From Bryobacterales bacterium (GTDB lineage Bacteria > Acidobacteriota > Terriglobia > Bryobacterales > UBA6623): 43,880 nucleotides of DNA. Of this stretch, positions 35,570 through 43,853 are shown one piece after another (within the stretch, counting starts at the first letter, position 1; each line of letters starts with the position of its first letter). The position numbers were made by a program, and so were the translations under genes. The stretch spans positions 1 through 43,880 of the forward strand of contig JAJDTX010000010.1 in the NCBI GenBank assembly GCA_022826925.1, read 5' to 3'. The notes under the pieces were generated by a model. That model was not told the DNA's origin and did no database searches. It was given only the letters and a program-made list of their open reading frames with translations.

Positions 35570-36787
35570 ATGCCAGTGGCGCACGGATTGCACCGGCGCG
35601 AGGCGCTGCGACAGCTGTCTGCTTTCCTGCTCGCGTCCCCGCTCGCCGTAGGGGCGGACAAACCGGAACTAACCGATTCGACCCAGCTCGCCAACGTCTT
35701 CGACTTCCGCGACCTCGCTCGCCGCTTGCTCGATCCAGTGGCTTTCGACTACATGGCCGAGGGCGGCAAGGACGAGATCTCGCTCGCCGAGAACCGGCTC
35801 GCCTTTCGTCGCGTCATTCTGCGGCCGCGGTTCTTGACGGACGTCCACGAGATCTCCGTCTCCACTGAATTGCTCGGCCGCGACATGGACTCGCCGATCT
35901 TCGTTTGTCCAGCGGGTGGCAAGAACTGCTTTCGCCGTGACGGCGAGGAGGAGACCGCTCGCGGCGCCGCCCTCGCTAACGCGATGTACATCAGCAATGG
36001 CGGCGTTGAGGAGTTTCTGGCATCCGGCGACGCCCCCGGCCACTGGTGGCAATACACGACAGGAGGCCAGTTCCTCACCGAGAACACGATGCTGGACTTC
36101 GTAGAGCGCTTAGAGGACTCGAACTGCACTGGCATCTGCTTCACCGTGGATAACATGCTGGTCTCGCACCGCGAGCGATCAATCCACAACGGCCTCGTCC
36201 GGACGTGGTGCAACCTGGGAGCGATTCCCCGTGATGAGGACGGAAATCTCGTCAGGAGCCCGGGCGATCGCACTTGGATTACCGGTGAGTACCCCGGGCG
36301 TGTCTCTCCTACCCCAACCTGGGATACAGTGAAGCAGCTGCGAGACATGACGGACCTCAAGATCATGCTCAAGGGCTTGATGATCGGCGAGGATGTCGAC
36401 AAGGCTGTCGCGGTCGGCGCTGACGCCGTGGTCGTGTCCAATCACGGCGCCCGCCAGCTCGATCACACCGGTTCGACGATCGAGGCCTTGCCGGAGTGCG
36501 TGGAGGCGGCGAGGGGCCGCATGCCGGTATTGGTGGACGGCGGCTTCCGGCGCGGCACGGACGTGCTCAAGGCCCTCGCCATGGGAGCGACCGCCGTCGG
36601 TGTCGCGCGCCCCTACCTTTGGGGACTTACGTGCTTCGGCAGTGAGGGCGTCGCGCGCGTCCTGCACTTGCTCAAGACCGAGCTGGCCCTCGACATGGGC
36701 ATGTCGGGCGTGGCAAGCATAGCGGACATCGACGCAAGCCTGGTCCGCTGGCGAAACTGGTCATACGAAGGAGGACTACAACCATGA
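35570..36787 (+). CDS. Exported FMN-dependent alpha-hydroxy-acid oxidase/dehydrogenase
   Basis: 405 residues from ATG 35570. The leader MPVAHGLHRREALRQLSAFLLASPLAVGA has a twin-arginine-like pair, unusual because most members of this family are cytoplasmic. The TIM-barrel features are all present: FDYMAEGG (Tyr), PAGGKNCFRRDGE, LMLKGLM-like segment with Lys268, VSNHGARQLD with active-site His292 and substrate Arg, VDGGFRRGTDVLKALAMGATAVGVARP for FMN phosphate. The reaction is oxidation of a 2-hydroxy acid such as lactate or glycolate to the 2-oxo acid. It overlaps the next gene by 4 bases; a tetraheme cytochrome closes the operon and could take its electrons in place of oxygen. Confidence 0.88.
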   Translation: MPVAHGLHRREALRQLSAFLLASPLAVGADKPELTDSTQLANVFDFRDLARRLLDPVAFDYMAEGGKDEISLAENRLAFRRVILRPRFLTDVHEISVSTELLGRDMDSPIFVCPAGGKNCFRRDGEEETARGAALANAMYISNGGVEEFLASGDAPGHWWQYTTGGQFLTENTMLDFVERLEDSNCTGICFTVDNMLVSHRERSIHNGLVRTWCNLGAIPRDEDGNLVRSPGDRTWITGEYPGRVSPTPTWDTVKQLRDMTDLKIMLKGLMIGEDVDKAVAVGADAVVVSNHGARQLDHTGSTIEALPECVEAARGRMPVLVDGGFRRGTDVLKALAMGATAVGVARPYLWGLTCFGSEGVARVLHLLKTELALDMGMSGVASIADIDASLVRWRNWSYEGGLQP

Positions 36788-37587
36788 CAAGAAGAGAATT
36801 CTCCGCTTCCTGCGGATCAGGCGTGGCTGCCCTGCTGGGAGCGACGCGGGCTATGGCGAACGCTGGAGGTTCGTACCCTGTCCGTCGCCGTAAGCGAGTC
36901 GAAGTCCTGTATCAGTCGCCCGAAGGTCATCCGAACGGGCTGGAAGCCACGCCGGAAGGCCTTTGGCTCGCAGAACAAGTCTCCGACCGGGCGTACCTGC
37001 TCGATTGGGAAACCGGCCGACCTCTGGCCAAATACGAGACACAGTCGTCGAACACCAGCGGCATAGCAGCAGGTGGCGGCTTTGTCTTCATGGGAGCCAA
37101 CGGCCCCGCCCACAGACGTCCCCGCCGCCCTCACGACGTCGCCCAAGGCGGACGCATCGTCAAGCTCGACGCAAAGACCGGGCAGCACGTCTCCAACTAC
37201 CAGACCCCCTCCGGCGGGGGGGTGCATGGACTGCTGTGGGCCAAGGATGCACTGTGGATCACCCAGTTCCGGCCCCTAAAGGTAGTCAAGGCCGACGCCA
37301 ACCTGAACACCTTTCACGATTTCGACTTGCCCCTAGGCCGTCCCCACGGCCTGGGCTGGGATGGCGAGCAAATCTGGTGCATGTTCTCGAACGACTACCT
37401 AGCGCTGAGGTTCGACATCCGGACCGGACGCATCATTGAAGGAGTCGAACTCGACCGCGGCGATCCCGACCCGCACGGCATGACTTGGTGGAACGGAGCG
37501 CTCTACTACTGCGATGCAGGCATCGCGCCCGGGCACAAAGACAACCTCAGCAAGCATGGCGGGGCGATCTGTCGCATTGAACTCTAG
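36784..37587 (+). CDS. Exported beta-propeller protein (glutamine-cyclotransferase/SMP-30-like fold)
   Basis: 267 residues with a Tat-like leader MTRREFSASCGSGVAALLGATRAMA. The body is a propeller of short repeats: HPNGLEATPEGLWLAEQ, GGRIVKLDAKTGQHVSNYQTP, GGGVHGLLWAKDALWITQ, RPHGLGWDGEQIWCMFS, PDPHGMTWWNGALYYCDA. The recurring HGL/HGM plus W pattern suggests a metal or ligand site on the propeller axis. No enzyme function can be assigned. It sits between the hydroxy-acid oxidase (4-base overlap) and the cytochrome (32-base overlap), so a role as scaffold or lactone hydrolase in the same exported system is likely. Confidence 0.7.
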   Translation: MTRREFSASCGSGVAALLGATRAMANAGGSYPVRRRKRVEVLYQSPEGHPNGLEATPEGLWLAEQVSDRAYLLDWETGRPLAKYETQSSNTSGIAAGGGFVFMGANGPAHRRPRRPHDVAQGGRIVKLDAKTGQHVSNYQTPSGGGVHGLLWAKDALWITQFRPLKVVKADANLNTFHDFDLPLGRPHGLGWDGEQIWCMFSNDYLALRFDIRTGRIIEGVELDRGDPDPHGMTWWNGALYYCDAGIAPGHKDNLSKHGGAICRIEL

Positions 37588-38140
37588 AGCGCTTGCGCCT
37601 GCTGCACTGCTCTTGTGCTCGGCACTGTCGCTGCCAGCAGCCGACAGTGTGATCGTCAAGCCGCCCGAAGGAGCGTGGTTGCCCGGCGCAGAAGTGCAGA
37701 TCATCGCGAGGGGGGAAGCTGCGAAGCTCCTGCTTGACGGCAAGCCCCTGGAGGTCGAAGAACCGTTTCCCGGCGTTTATTCGGTAACTGCTGAGCTGCT
37801 ACCCGGAGCGCATCGCTTACGTCTCGAGTCGCCCGAAGGAGTGAGCGAGATCAGCTTCCATTCGGGCGCAGTGCCACCGGACACCGCAAGCGAGAAGTAC
37901 GCGGACCACCCTCCCTCTCGGATCGCCTGCACGCACTGCCACAGCGTCAGCCGCCGCGGCCGCTTCCGCTTCAGCGGGGGCTGCCAGTCCTGCCATCCCA
38001 AGGAACCGTTCATCAGGACCCACAGCCACGAGCCGCATGAGCTTGCGAGTTGCGGAATGTGCCACGATGCACACGGATCGGCAACGGCGCAGTTGCTCTT
38101 GTTACCTAAGGAGCAGGCCTGCAGGCAGTGCCATAACTGA
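37556..38140 (+). CDS. Tetraheme c-type cytochrome, exported
   Basis: 194 residues from ATG 37556, which gives a proper signal peptide (hydrophobic LAPAALLLCSALSLPAAD) and overlaps the upstream gene by 32 bases in another frame. Residues 30-105 look like a small immunoglobulin-like or PEGA-type domain. Four heme sites follow: CTHCH (125-129), CQSCH (143-147), CGMCH (166-170) and CRQCH (189-193), with extra histidines (THSHEPHE) as possible distal ligands. It is a periplasmic electron carrier. Last in an operon with an exported flavin oxidase, it is the natural electron acceptor. Confidence 0.87.
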   Translation: MAGRSVALNSRALAPAALLLCSALSLPAADSVIVKPPEGAWLPGAEVQIIARGEAAKLLLDGKPLEVEEPFPGVYSVTAELLPGAHRLRLESPEGVSEISFHSGAVPPDTASEKYADHPPSRIACTHCHSVSRRGRFRFSGGCQSCHPKEPFIRTHSHEPHELASCGMCHDAHGSATAQLLLLPKEQACRQCHN

Positions 38141-38586
38141 TTCTCGGCAGCCACGTACTTGAGCGCCCAAGCCTCTGATCTGGGTACTTCGGCCAAGACA
38201 TCCACCATGTGACGTGGTGCGGAGCAGCCACTCTTCTTGAGTCCGATGCACGCATGGCCGGCCCCTCAGATCGTGCCGACGGTTGCTCTGACAGAGACCG
38301 ACGATACGGCAGGCTGAAACGGTCCCGGGCAAGGACGATAGAAGGTGTCCCGTCACGAACCGTTCGCTTCGCTCAAGGAGTGAGTCCCCCGGGGTCATCC
38401 GACGACAACTCCCGCACCAACATCGTATCGCCCAGTCCGGGTTGGGCCGCGCATGGCTAGTGCGCGCCGGGTCGCTTCTGCGAAGGCGCAACCAGAGATC
38501 ATCGGTGTCGTTCTTGCTTCTCCCCTCCAATCAGGTCCCTGTGCGGGATGGTATAGCGAAACGTCACAGCTCGATGTCACAGCTTG
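38141..38586. other. Intergenic region, nothing recognised
   Basis: About 445 bases after the cytochrome gene. A minus-strand open frame of 142 codons here has no family features and arginine/cysteine-rich composition typical of chance frames. No terminator hairpin with a T-run was found. Confidence 0.35.
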
Positions 38587-38910
38587 TCATAGCTCTGCGC
38601 CCGACCCCTCGATGCCATCTGCCAGCCGGTAGTGCCGCGTTGGATCCGTCGGCATAGCACCGGCTTCGTATAGCAGCCCCTTTTTCCCCAGCATCCTTAG
38701 GTCTCGCTGGAGTGCCCTACGGTTTCTTCCCGGACAAAGGCTTTCGTAGTCCCGAATGGTGAGGTGCCCATTCTCAATGACGTGGCCAACCGCGGCCGCC
38801 TGCCAGGCGGACAACCCATGCTGACGCACCAACACGTCCTTACGGATCGCCCGCTCCCCTCGTGCCTTGACTTCGTCTAGCTGGTGAAGGCGGTCCGCGG
38901 TACCCGCGTT
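38587..38910 (-). pseudogene. Fic-family C-terminal winged-helix remnant
   Basis: On the minus strand, the end of an open frame reads DRLHQLDEVKARGERAIRKDVLVRQHGLSAWQAAAV, then ENGHLTIRDYESLCPGRNRRALQRDLRMLGKKGLLYEAG. This matches the winged-helix tail of Fic/DOC proteins and related regulators. The Fic core (HxFx(D/E)GNGRxxR) is absent upstream. A short free-standing wHTH protein is an alternative reading, but no good start and ribosome site were seen. Confidence 0.42.
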
Positions 38911-39047
38911 GGCACGGCGGACGCCGGGGCGCGAGAGCTGGCCAAGGCAGCGCGGAAGTTCGCCGCGGAGCAGAGACAGGGCCGCTGGTGGGGTGTGCTC
39001 AACGTCAGGGAGGACACTTCCGGACAGTAACGCAATTCTGCTCCTTC

Positions 39048-40331
39048 CTATCGATAGAACAGGTCCACCAACGACATTGGAATGGCCGGGATATAGGTGA
39101 CGACCAGCAACACCAGCAGGAGCACTCCCACGAAGGCGGCGTTGACCCTGCTCACTTCCCACACCTGCGCCTTGGCGATCGAACACGCGGTGAGCAGCAC
39201 GCTGGCGACAGGTGGTGTTTGCTGTCCGATGCCGAGATTGAGCGTCAGCACCAGCCCGAAATGCACCGGATCAATGCCTGCCTGGTGCACCAACGGCATC
39301 ACCACCGGCACGACCAAGATGATTGCAGCGGCGGAGTGCAGGAAAAGCCCCACTAAGAGGAAGAAAACGTTGAGCAGCAGCAGGATCACCCATTGGCTGT
39401 GGGTAAACGCCAGCAGTTGCTCCGCAAACCGCTGCGGAACCTGGGCGGATGTCAGGTATTCGCCGAGCAGGGCCGAGGTGGACACCAGAAGCATCACTAC
39501 CGCGGTTTGAATGCCGCCGTCGACCACCGCCTTCCGCAGTGCCCCGAAATCGAGTTCGCGGTAGATCAGCCCGCCAATCACGGCCGCGGCCAGCACTGCC
39601 AATCCGGCCCCCTCGGTGGCCGTCACCCAGCCCGAGAAGATTCCGCCCAGGATGATCACCGGCAGCAGCAAGGCCCATGCCGCGTCCTTGAACGCTCGCC
39701 CCAGCCGCTGCCATTGGAAGGCTGCCTCCGTTGGAAATCCCCGACGCACGGCTATGCGATATGCCGCCGCCATCAGGAGCAATCCGCCCAGCAGCCCTGG
39801 GATGATGCCCGCCACGAACAGCTCCACGACCGACGCGCCCGCCATTACGGCATACAGGATCATTGGGATCGACGGCGGGATGATCACGGCCAGAGTCGAC
39901 GCCGACGACGTGACCGCCGCGGCAAACTCCTTGGGGTAGCCAGCCCGCTTCATCGACGGGATCAGGACAGAGCCGAGCGCGGCCACGTCTGCCACGGCGG
40001 ATCCGGAGATCTCGGCAAAGAAGAGCGACGTGCCGATCGTGACCATCGACAGGCCGCCGCGTACGAAGCCGATCAGCGCCGAGGTCAGCGCGATCAGCCG
40101 ACGCGAAATGCCGCTGGCGTTCATGATGGACCCCGCCAAGATGAACAGCGGAACGGCAATCAACGAGAACTTCACTGCCCCGTCGAAGAGCGTCAGCGGA
40201 ATATTCGGCAAGTCGCGCAGGCCCGTCTCCAGCGCCATCGCCGCGACCGACGCCAGTCCGAGAGCGACGGCGATCGGCACGTCGGCCAGCACCAGAGCCA
40301 GCAAGCCGAGCAAGACCCAGAACAGCGTCAT
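39048..40331 (-). CDS. TRAP transporter large permease (DctM type)
   Basis: 427 residues from ATG 40331, the usual DctM size. About a dozen hydrophobic segments; family motifs include IPLTLFDGAVKFSLIAVPLFILAGSIM-type opening, ISGSAVADVAALGSVLIPSMKRAGY, IIPPSIPMILYAV, SGWVTATEGAGLAV and LNLGIGQQTPPVASVL. It couples solute uptake to a sodium or proton gradient, with the small permease and binding protein encoded just upstream. Its start overlaps the DctQ stop by 4 bases. Confidence 0.94.
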   Translation of the reverse strand: MTLFWVLLGLLALVLADVPIAVALGLASVAAMALETGLRDLPNIPLTLFDGAVKFSLIAVPLFILAGSIMNASGISRRLIALTSALIGFVRGGLSMVTIGTSLFFAEISGSAVADVAALGSVLIPSMKRAGYPKEFAAAVTSSASTLAVIIPPSIPMILYAVMAGASVVELFVAGIIPGLLGGLLLMAAAYRIAVRRGFPTEAAFQWQRLGRAFKDAAWALLLPVIILGGIFSGWVTATEGAGLAVLAAAVIGGLIYRELDFGALRKAVVDGGIQTAVVMLLVSTSALLGEYLTSAQVPQRFAEQLLAFTHSQWVILLLLNVFFLLVGLFLHSAAAIILVVPVVMPLVHQAGIDPVHFGLVLTLNLGIGQQTPPVASVLLTACSIAKAQVWEVSRVNAAFVGVLLLVLLVVTYIPAIPMSLVDLFYR

Positions 40332-40843
40332 GCAGCACTGCTCCGCTGCCAATCTTCAACGGTGACCGTCAACTCGGCAACGATGAAGAGCACCGCTCCG
40401 ATCGGGATGGCCGAATAGACGATCTGCGAGGGGAGCCACGGCAGGCTGACGAGGAACGTGCCTCCGAGTGCCGCCATCAAGTCCACTCCCATCCACGCGG
40501 CAAGGGCGAAAAAGCCGATGATGGCGCCCTCGCGGAGCACGCCCAGAACGAGCCGGGCGGGCCGTGGCGCTCGGCGGACAAGATTCGGCAGGCCTAGGTG
40601 GGCCCGGTGCAGCGCGGCCAACGCCGCTCCGTAGTACGTGACCCAGGCGAGCAGGATCGCCGCCACCTCGTCGTACCAAACAAGCGAGTAGCCGGCCTTT
40701 CGGCTGGCCACGCCGACAACGACCAGCAGCGCCAAGGCGACGGTTATGCCAACAACAGTGACCTCAAGGAAGCGGCTCAAAGCCACGCGCAGACGTTTGG
40801 CCAGCAAGCGGCTAGTATCACTGTTCCGCCGGAGCGAGGGCAA
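40328..40843 (-). CDS. TRAP transporter small permease (DctQ type)
   Basis: Up to 171 residues. Four hydrophobic segments, with WYDEVAAILLAWVTYYGAALAALHRAHLGL as the DctQ signature. The start is uncertain: TTG 40843 overlaps the binding-protein gene by 26 bases; GTG 40786 would start 19 residues later, just before the first hydrophobic segment. It forms the membrane complex with DctM. Confidence 0.88.
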   Translation of the reverse strand: MPSLRRNSDTSRLLAKRLRVALSRFLEVTVVGITVALALLVVVGVASRKAGYSLVWYDEVAAILLAWVTYYGAALAALHRAHLGLPNLVRRAPRPARLVLGVLREGAIIGFFALAAWMGVDLMAALGGTFLVSLPWLPSQIVYSAIPIGAVLFIVAELTVTVEDWQRSSAA

Positions 40844-41804
40844 GTGCCTTGGCCACCATCTCCCCGCCCCGCGGCACCTCGCTGGCGAACTCTTCGAAGA
40901 GCGGCCGGCCTGCAGCCAAGAACTGCTCCCGGTCGCATTCGTTGACTGAGATTCCCGCGAGTCGGAGATCGGCTAGCAACTTCTCGTCCAGAGTTTCGGC
41001 TTGCTCGTAGACAAAGGCTTGGATCTCGCGGGCAGTCGAGGACAAGATCTCTCGCACGGGCTGGGGAAGGGATTGCCAGCGATCCCGACCGGCCAGGAGA
41101 AACGCCGGGGTATACACGTGGGAGGAGAGCGTGAGAAACTGCTGGACCTCGTGAAACTTCTGGCTGTGAATCTGGCTGAGCGGGTTCTCCTGCCCATCGA
41201 TGACTCCAGTCTGCAAGGCGATGAACGTCTCCGAAAGCGACATCGGCGTCGGATTGGCGCCGAAAGTCTGGAACAGCCGCACTCGCCAGCGACCGCGGGG
41301 CGTGCGCAGCTTGATCCCGCGCAGGTCCGCAGGGCCCTCGATCGGGCGGGAGTCATTGGTGATGTGCCTGAAACCGTTCTCCCAAACAGCCAGCAACTCA
41401 TAGCCGCGAGCGGCAGCGTCGGGAGCAAGGCGTGGCCATATCAACTCCCGCTCGATTCGCCTCATGTGGTCGCGGTCCCGCACCAAGTACGGCATTTCGA
41501 ACAGGCCGAAGGAGGCTACGGCCGATGACATGATCGTGGACGGCAGCGAGAAATCCACGGTGCCAAGCTTGAGCTTGATCAACAGCGTCTCGTCATCGCC
41601 CAACTGGCTGGAGCCGAACACCGTCACCCGCGCGAGATCGCCCAAGCGCTGATTCGCGCGCTTGGCGAATTCCTCAGCGGAAATCGCAGTCAACGAGCCT
41701 GGCGAGGCTACGTGTCCGAAACGCAGGTCCAGTTGAGTCCGCTCTGCTGCGCAACCCGCAAATAGGAGGGCCCACGCAACGAGTGCATAGAGCGGCCGTC
41801 TCAC
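40818..41804 (-). CDS. TRAP solute-binding lipoprotein (DctP type)
   Basis: 328 residues with leader MRRPLYALVAWALLFAGC ending in a lipobox (FAGC, Cys18), so it is tethered rather than freely periplasmic. DctP features: LDLRFGHVASPGSLTAISAEEFAKRANQ, GTVDFSLPSTIM, the substrate arginine region GIKLRTPRGRWRVRLFQTFGANPTPMSLSETFIALQTGVIDGQENPL. Family ligands are organic acids (C4-dicarboxylates, sialic or other sugar acids). It overlaps the aldolase gene by 4 bases, so the imported acid may be the aldolase substrate or product. Confidence 0.92.
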   Translation of the reverse strand: MRRPLYALVAWALLFAGCAAERTQLDLRFGHVASPGSLTAISAEEFAKRANQRLGDLARVTVFGSSQLGDDETLLIKLKLGTVDFSLPSTIMSSAVASFGLFEMPYLVRDRDHMRRIERELIWPRLAPDAAARGYELLAVWENGFRHITNDSRPIEGPADLRGIKLRTPRGRWRVRLFQTFGANPTPMSLSETFIALQTGVIDGQENPLSQIHSQKFHEVQQFLTLSSHVYTPAFLLAGRDRWQSLPQPVREILSSTAREIQAFVYEQAETLDEKLLADLRLAGISVNECDREQFLAAGRPLFEEFASEVPRGGEMVAKALALAPAEQ

Positions 41805-42751
41805 ACCGGCATCTTGCGACCGGCGTACTTGCGGCCCTTGGCCATGGCCGCTTCGCTCGCACCGGCACCGATGCGAACGCCTTCATCAAACATCTCGGTG
41901 ACGTCGTGCTCGCGGACAGTGTTGAGGAACGCCAGGCCGTTCTTCTTGCAGGCGTTGAGCACGGTCGCACGGGCCTCCCGCATGCGGGGATGCAGGGATC
42001 GGTTCGGCAGGTGGCCGTCGGGCAGGCCGAGGGAAAGCGCCATATCGCCCGGCCCCCACTCGGCAAAGCCGATTCCGGGCACGGCTGCGACCTTGTCGGC
42101 ATTCGCCAAGGCGTGCTTGTCCTCGATCTTCAGCCCTAGCAAGAACTCGCCTTTCGGGTTGAGCGGCCATGGATCGGCCTTCTGCACGTACTCTTCGCGA
42201 GACACGCCCCAGATCTCCGATGGAAAGCCCTGGCTGCCATTGCCGAGCAGGCCCTCGCCGAGTTCGGGCACGACGGGCTCGGCGTTGGGGTAGCGCGCCG
42301 CGCGGACCATCCACTTGATCGCATCGACGTCGCGGGCATGGCAAAGGAGGATCCCGTGAACACCGCACAGCAGGGTCTGCTGGACGACCCAGAAATTGGC
42401 GCGCATGTGCATCTCGTCAATCCCGATAACCGGCAGTGTCGCGATGACCGCGGGCGTGCGGTGCCCGCTACGCGTCGGACCTGCATCGACCAAGCCCTGC
42501 ATGAAGCCTCGCAAGGCGCTGAAATCTAGAGCTCCATGCTCCATCTCATAGTTGATGTAGTCGTACTTGGTCGTGGCCGCCTGCTTGCCCTCTTCGTATC
42601 CGCCGCGTCCGCCGGTGTAGAAGATCATCTGGTTCGATTCGAGAAGCTCGATGGCCCTGTTGATCCGACGTGGCGTCTTGGCGGGACCCGTGGCTGCGGC
42701 GGCAGCGCCGGCAGCCATTAGCGGGGTGGCCAGGAATTGTTTGCGCGTCAT
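41801..42751 (-). CDS. HpcH/HpaI aldolase-family protein with export-type leader
   Basis: 316 residues from ATG 42751. The body matches HpaI-type class II aldolases, which cleave or form 4-hydroxy-2-oxo acids with a divalent metal: YDYINYEMEHGALDFSALRGFMQGL, TLPVIGIDEMHMRANFWVVQQTL, GVHGILLCHARDVDAIKWMVRAARYP, LGLKIEDKHALANADKVAAVPGIGFAEWGPGDMALSLG (metal Glu/Asp region). Unusually it begins MTRKQFLATPLMAAGAAAAATGPA, which resembles a Tat or Sec leader with a single Arg-Lys pair. The family is normally cytoplasmic. It is first in the operon with the TRAP genes (4-base overlap). Confidence 0.84.
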   Translation of the reverse strand: MTRKQFLATPLMAAGAAAAATGPAKTPRRINRAIELLESNQMIFYTGGRGGYEEGKQAATTKYDYINYEMEHGALDFSALRGFMQGLVDAGPTRSGHRTPAVIATLPVIGIDEMHMRANFWVVQQTLLCGVHGILLCHARDVDAIKWMVRAARYPNAEPVVPELGEGLLGNGSQGFPSEIWGVSREEYVQKADPWPLNPKGEFLLGLKIEDKHALANADKVAAVPGIGFAEWGPGDMALSLGLPDGHLPNRSLHPRMREARATVLNACKKNGLAFLNTVREHDVTEMFDEGVRIGAGASEAAMAKGRKYAGRKMPV

Positions 42752-42874
42752 AGCGGCACGATAGCGAGCAAAGTGCCTCCCCGTCAACAATCCTCTGGCA
42801 TTACTTGGGAGGAAACGCCGCTTTCTGAGCGCAATGCGGCCTCCGCACAAGAGTGTCGATAGCCCGTGGGAGGA

Positions 42875-42951
42875 TGGTCGGGGCGCCGAGATTTGAACTC
42901 GGGACCTCTTGCTCCCGAAGCAAGCGCGCTACCAGGCTGCGCTACGCCCCG
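42875..42951 (-). tRNA. tRNA-Pro (anticodon CGG), CCA encoded
   Basis: The minus strand folds as a complete 77-base tRNA. The acceptor CGGGGCG (42951-42945) pairs with CGCCCCG, followed by discriminator A and an encoded CCA (42877-42875). The D-arm contains AGCCTGGTAGC. The anticodon stem CTTGC/GCAAG encloses loop TTCGGGA, anticodon CGG, reading CCG proline codons. The T-arm is GTCCCGAGTTCAAATCTCGGC-like with the GTTCAAAT core. Confidence 0.97.
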
Positions 42952-43066
42952 ACTGAACTCTCAGTCTAGCCCAATCGACTGCGGGCTGTCAGCGGGACCC
43001 ACCCGGCCAGTTCAATCTGAACTGCGTTCTACGGAATCGCTGTCGCCAGGGTGGGTCAGGCGACGC

Positions 43067-43357
43067 TCAGGCTTCCGCTGAGTCCTTCGGCTCGGCCTCG
43101 TCGCTATTCGTTGACGAGTCACCAGGCAGCTTGATCTCTTCGACAAGATCACGGCCCTTCTCATAAAGCTCACGCCCAAACTGCGTGGCCTGCTTCTTTT
43201 GTTCCGAAGCGAACTCACGCCCCTTCGAGGCGGCCTCGGCAAGCTGCTGGCGCGTCTCCCTTCCGGACTTGGGCGCAAACAGGATCGCGCCCGCGATCCC
43301 CACCGTCACTCCGGCCACAAACCACGCAAGATTGCCCTCGTTTCTATGTTTGGCCAT
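43067..43357 (-). CDS. YtxH domain-containing small membrane protein
   Basis: 96 residues: a short polar start (MAKHRNEGN), one transmembrane segment ([20 protein letters not shown]), then [27 protein letters not shown], the YtxH pattern of a membrane-anchored amphipathic helix, and an acidic tail. Found widely and often stress-induced; molecular role not established. Stands alone downstream of the tRNA. Confidence 0.85.
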   Translation of the reverse strand: MAKHRNEGNLAWFVAGVTVGIAGAILFAPKSGRETRQQLAEAASKGREFASEQKKQATQFGRELYEKGRDLVEEIKLPGDSSTNSDEAEPKDSAEA

Positions 43358-43550
43358 GGTCGATCTACCTGAGACTATTGTAGAACACTATTGCCGGTTC
43401 CGTTTGGATGGCCGGCCGAGCAGGACGCCGATTCTTCGATTCCACCGCCCTAGGCCGTGTGCCCATAAACCGCCGATCTCGAACCATTTGGCAGAGGTTT
43501 GCACCGAGCGCCAAGCACGCAGATCTCGGCCGATCCAATCGACCGGTCCC

Positions 43551-43853
43551 CTACTCGCAGACTACGCCGTCGCCGTCGCCGTCCCGCATATACGGGTAGG
43601 CAGGGTGCCCCCGCCGCACCGGTGCGATGCCGTGCGCCCTCGCTTCGGCGCAGGTAATGCGACCGTTTCCGTTGTCGTCCCACTTCGCTAGTGCAGCGCT
43701 GCCCGAAGGCTTGCTCCGAGTCTTGGTGGCGGATCCGTCAGACTCATCTTCGACAGTAATTTTCGGGTCGGTACGTAGTTTAAACGGTTTACGGCCGCAA
43801 ACTCTCCAAATTGCAGATTGTGTAGTGCCACGTTTGTTTCGTGTATTGCGCAT
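43551..43853 (-). CDS. Small Excalibur calcium-binding domain protein
   Basis: 100 residues. The C-terminal 45 are an Excalibur domain: WDDNGNGRITCAEARAHG, a middle with PVRRGHPAYPYM, and the closing DGDGDGVVCE calcium loop with two cysteines likely disulfide-linked. The first half is basic and low in complexity; no clear signal peptide precedes the domain, odd because Excalibur domains are usually extracellular. The start ATG 43853 follows AAAGGA closely. Its upstream neighbour lies outside the window. Confidence 0.75.
   Translation of the reverse strand: MRNTRNKRGTTQSAIWRVCGRKPFKLRTDPKITVEDESDGSATKTRSKPSGSAALAKWDDNGNGRITCAEARAHGIAPVRRGHPAYPYMRDGDGDGVVCE

Noticed and set aside
39271..40418. 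Overlapping long frames on both strands across the TRAP permease (362 and 341 codons)
   Set aside because: Shadows of DctM, whose transmembrane pattern and motifs are unambiguous.
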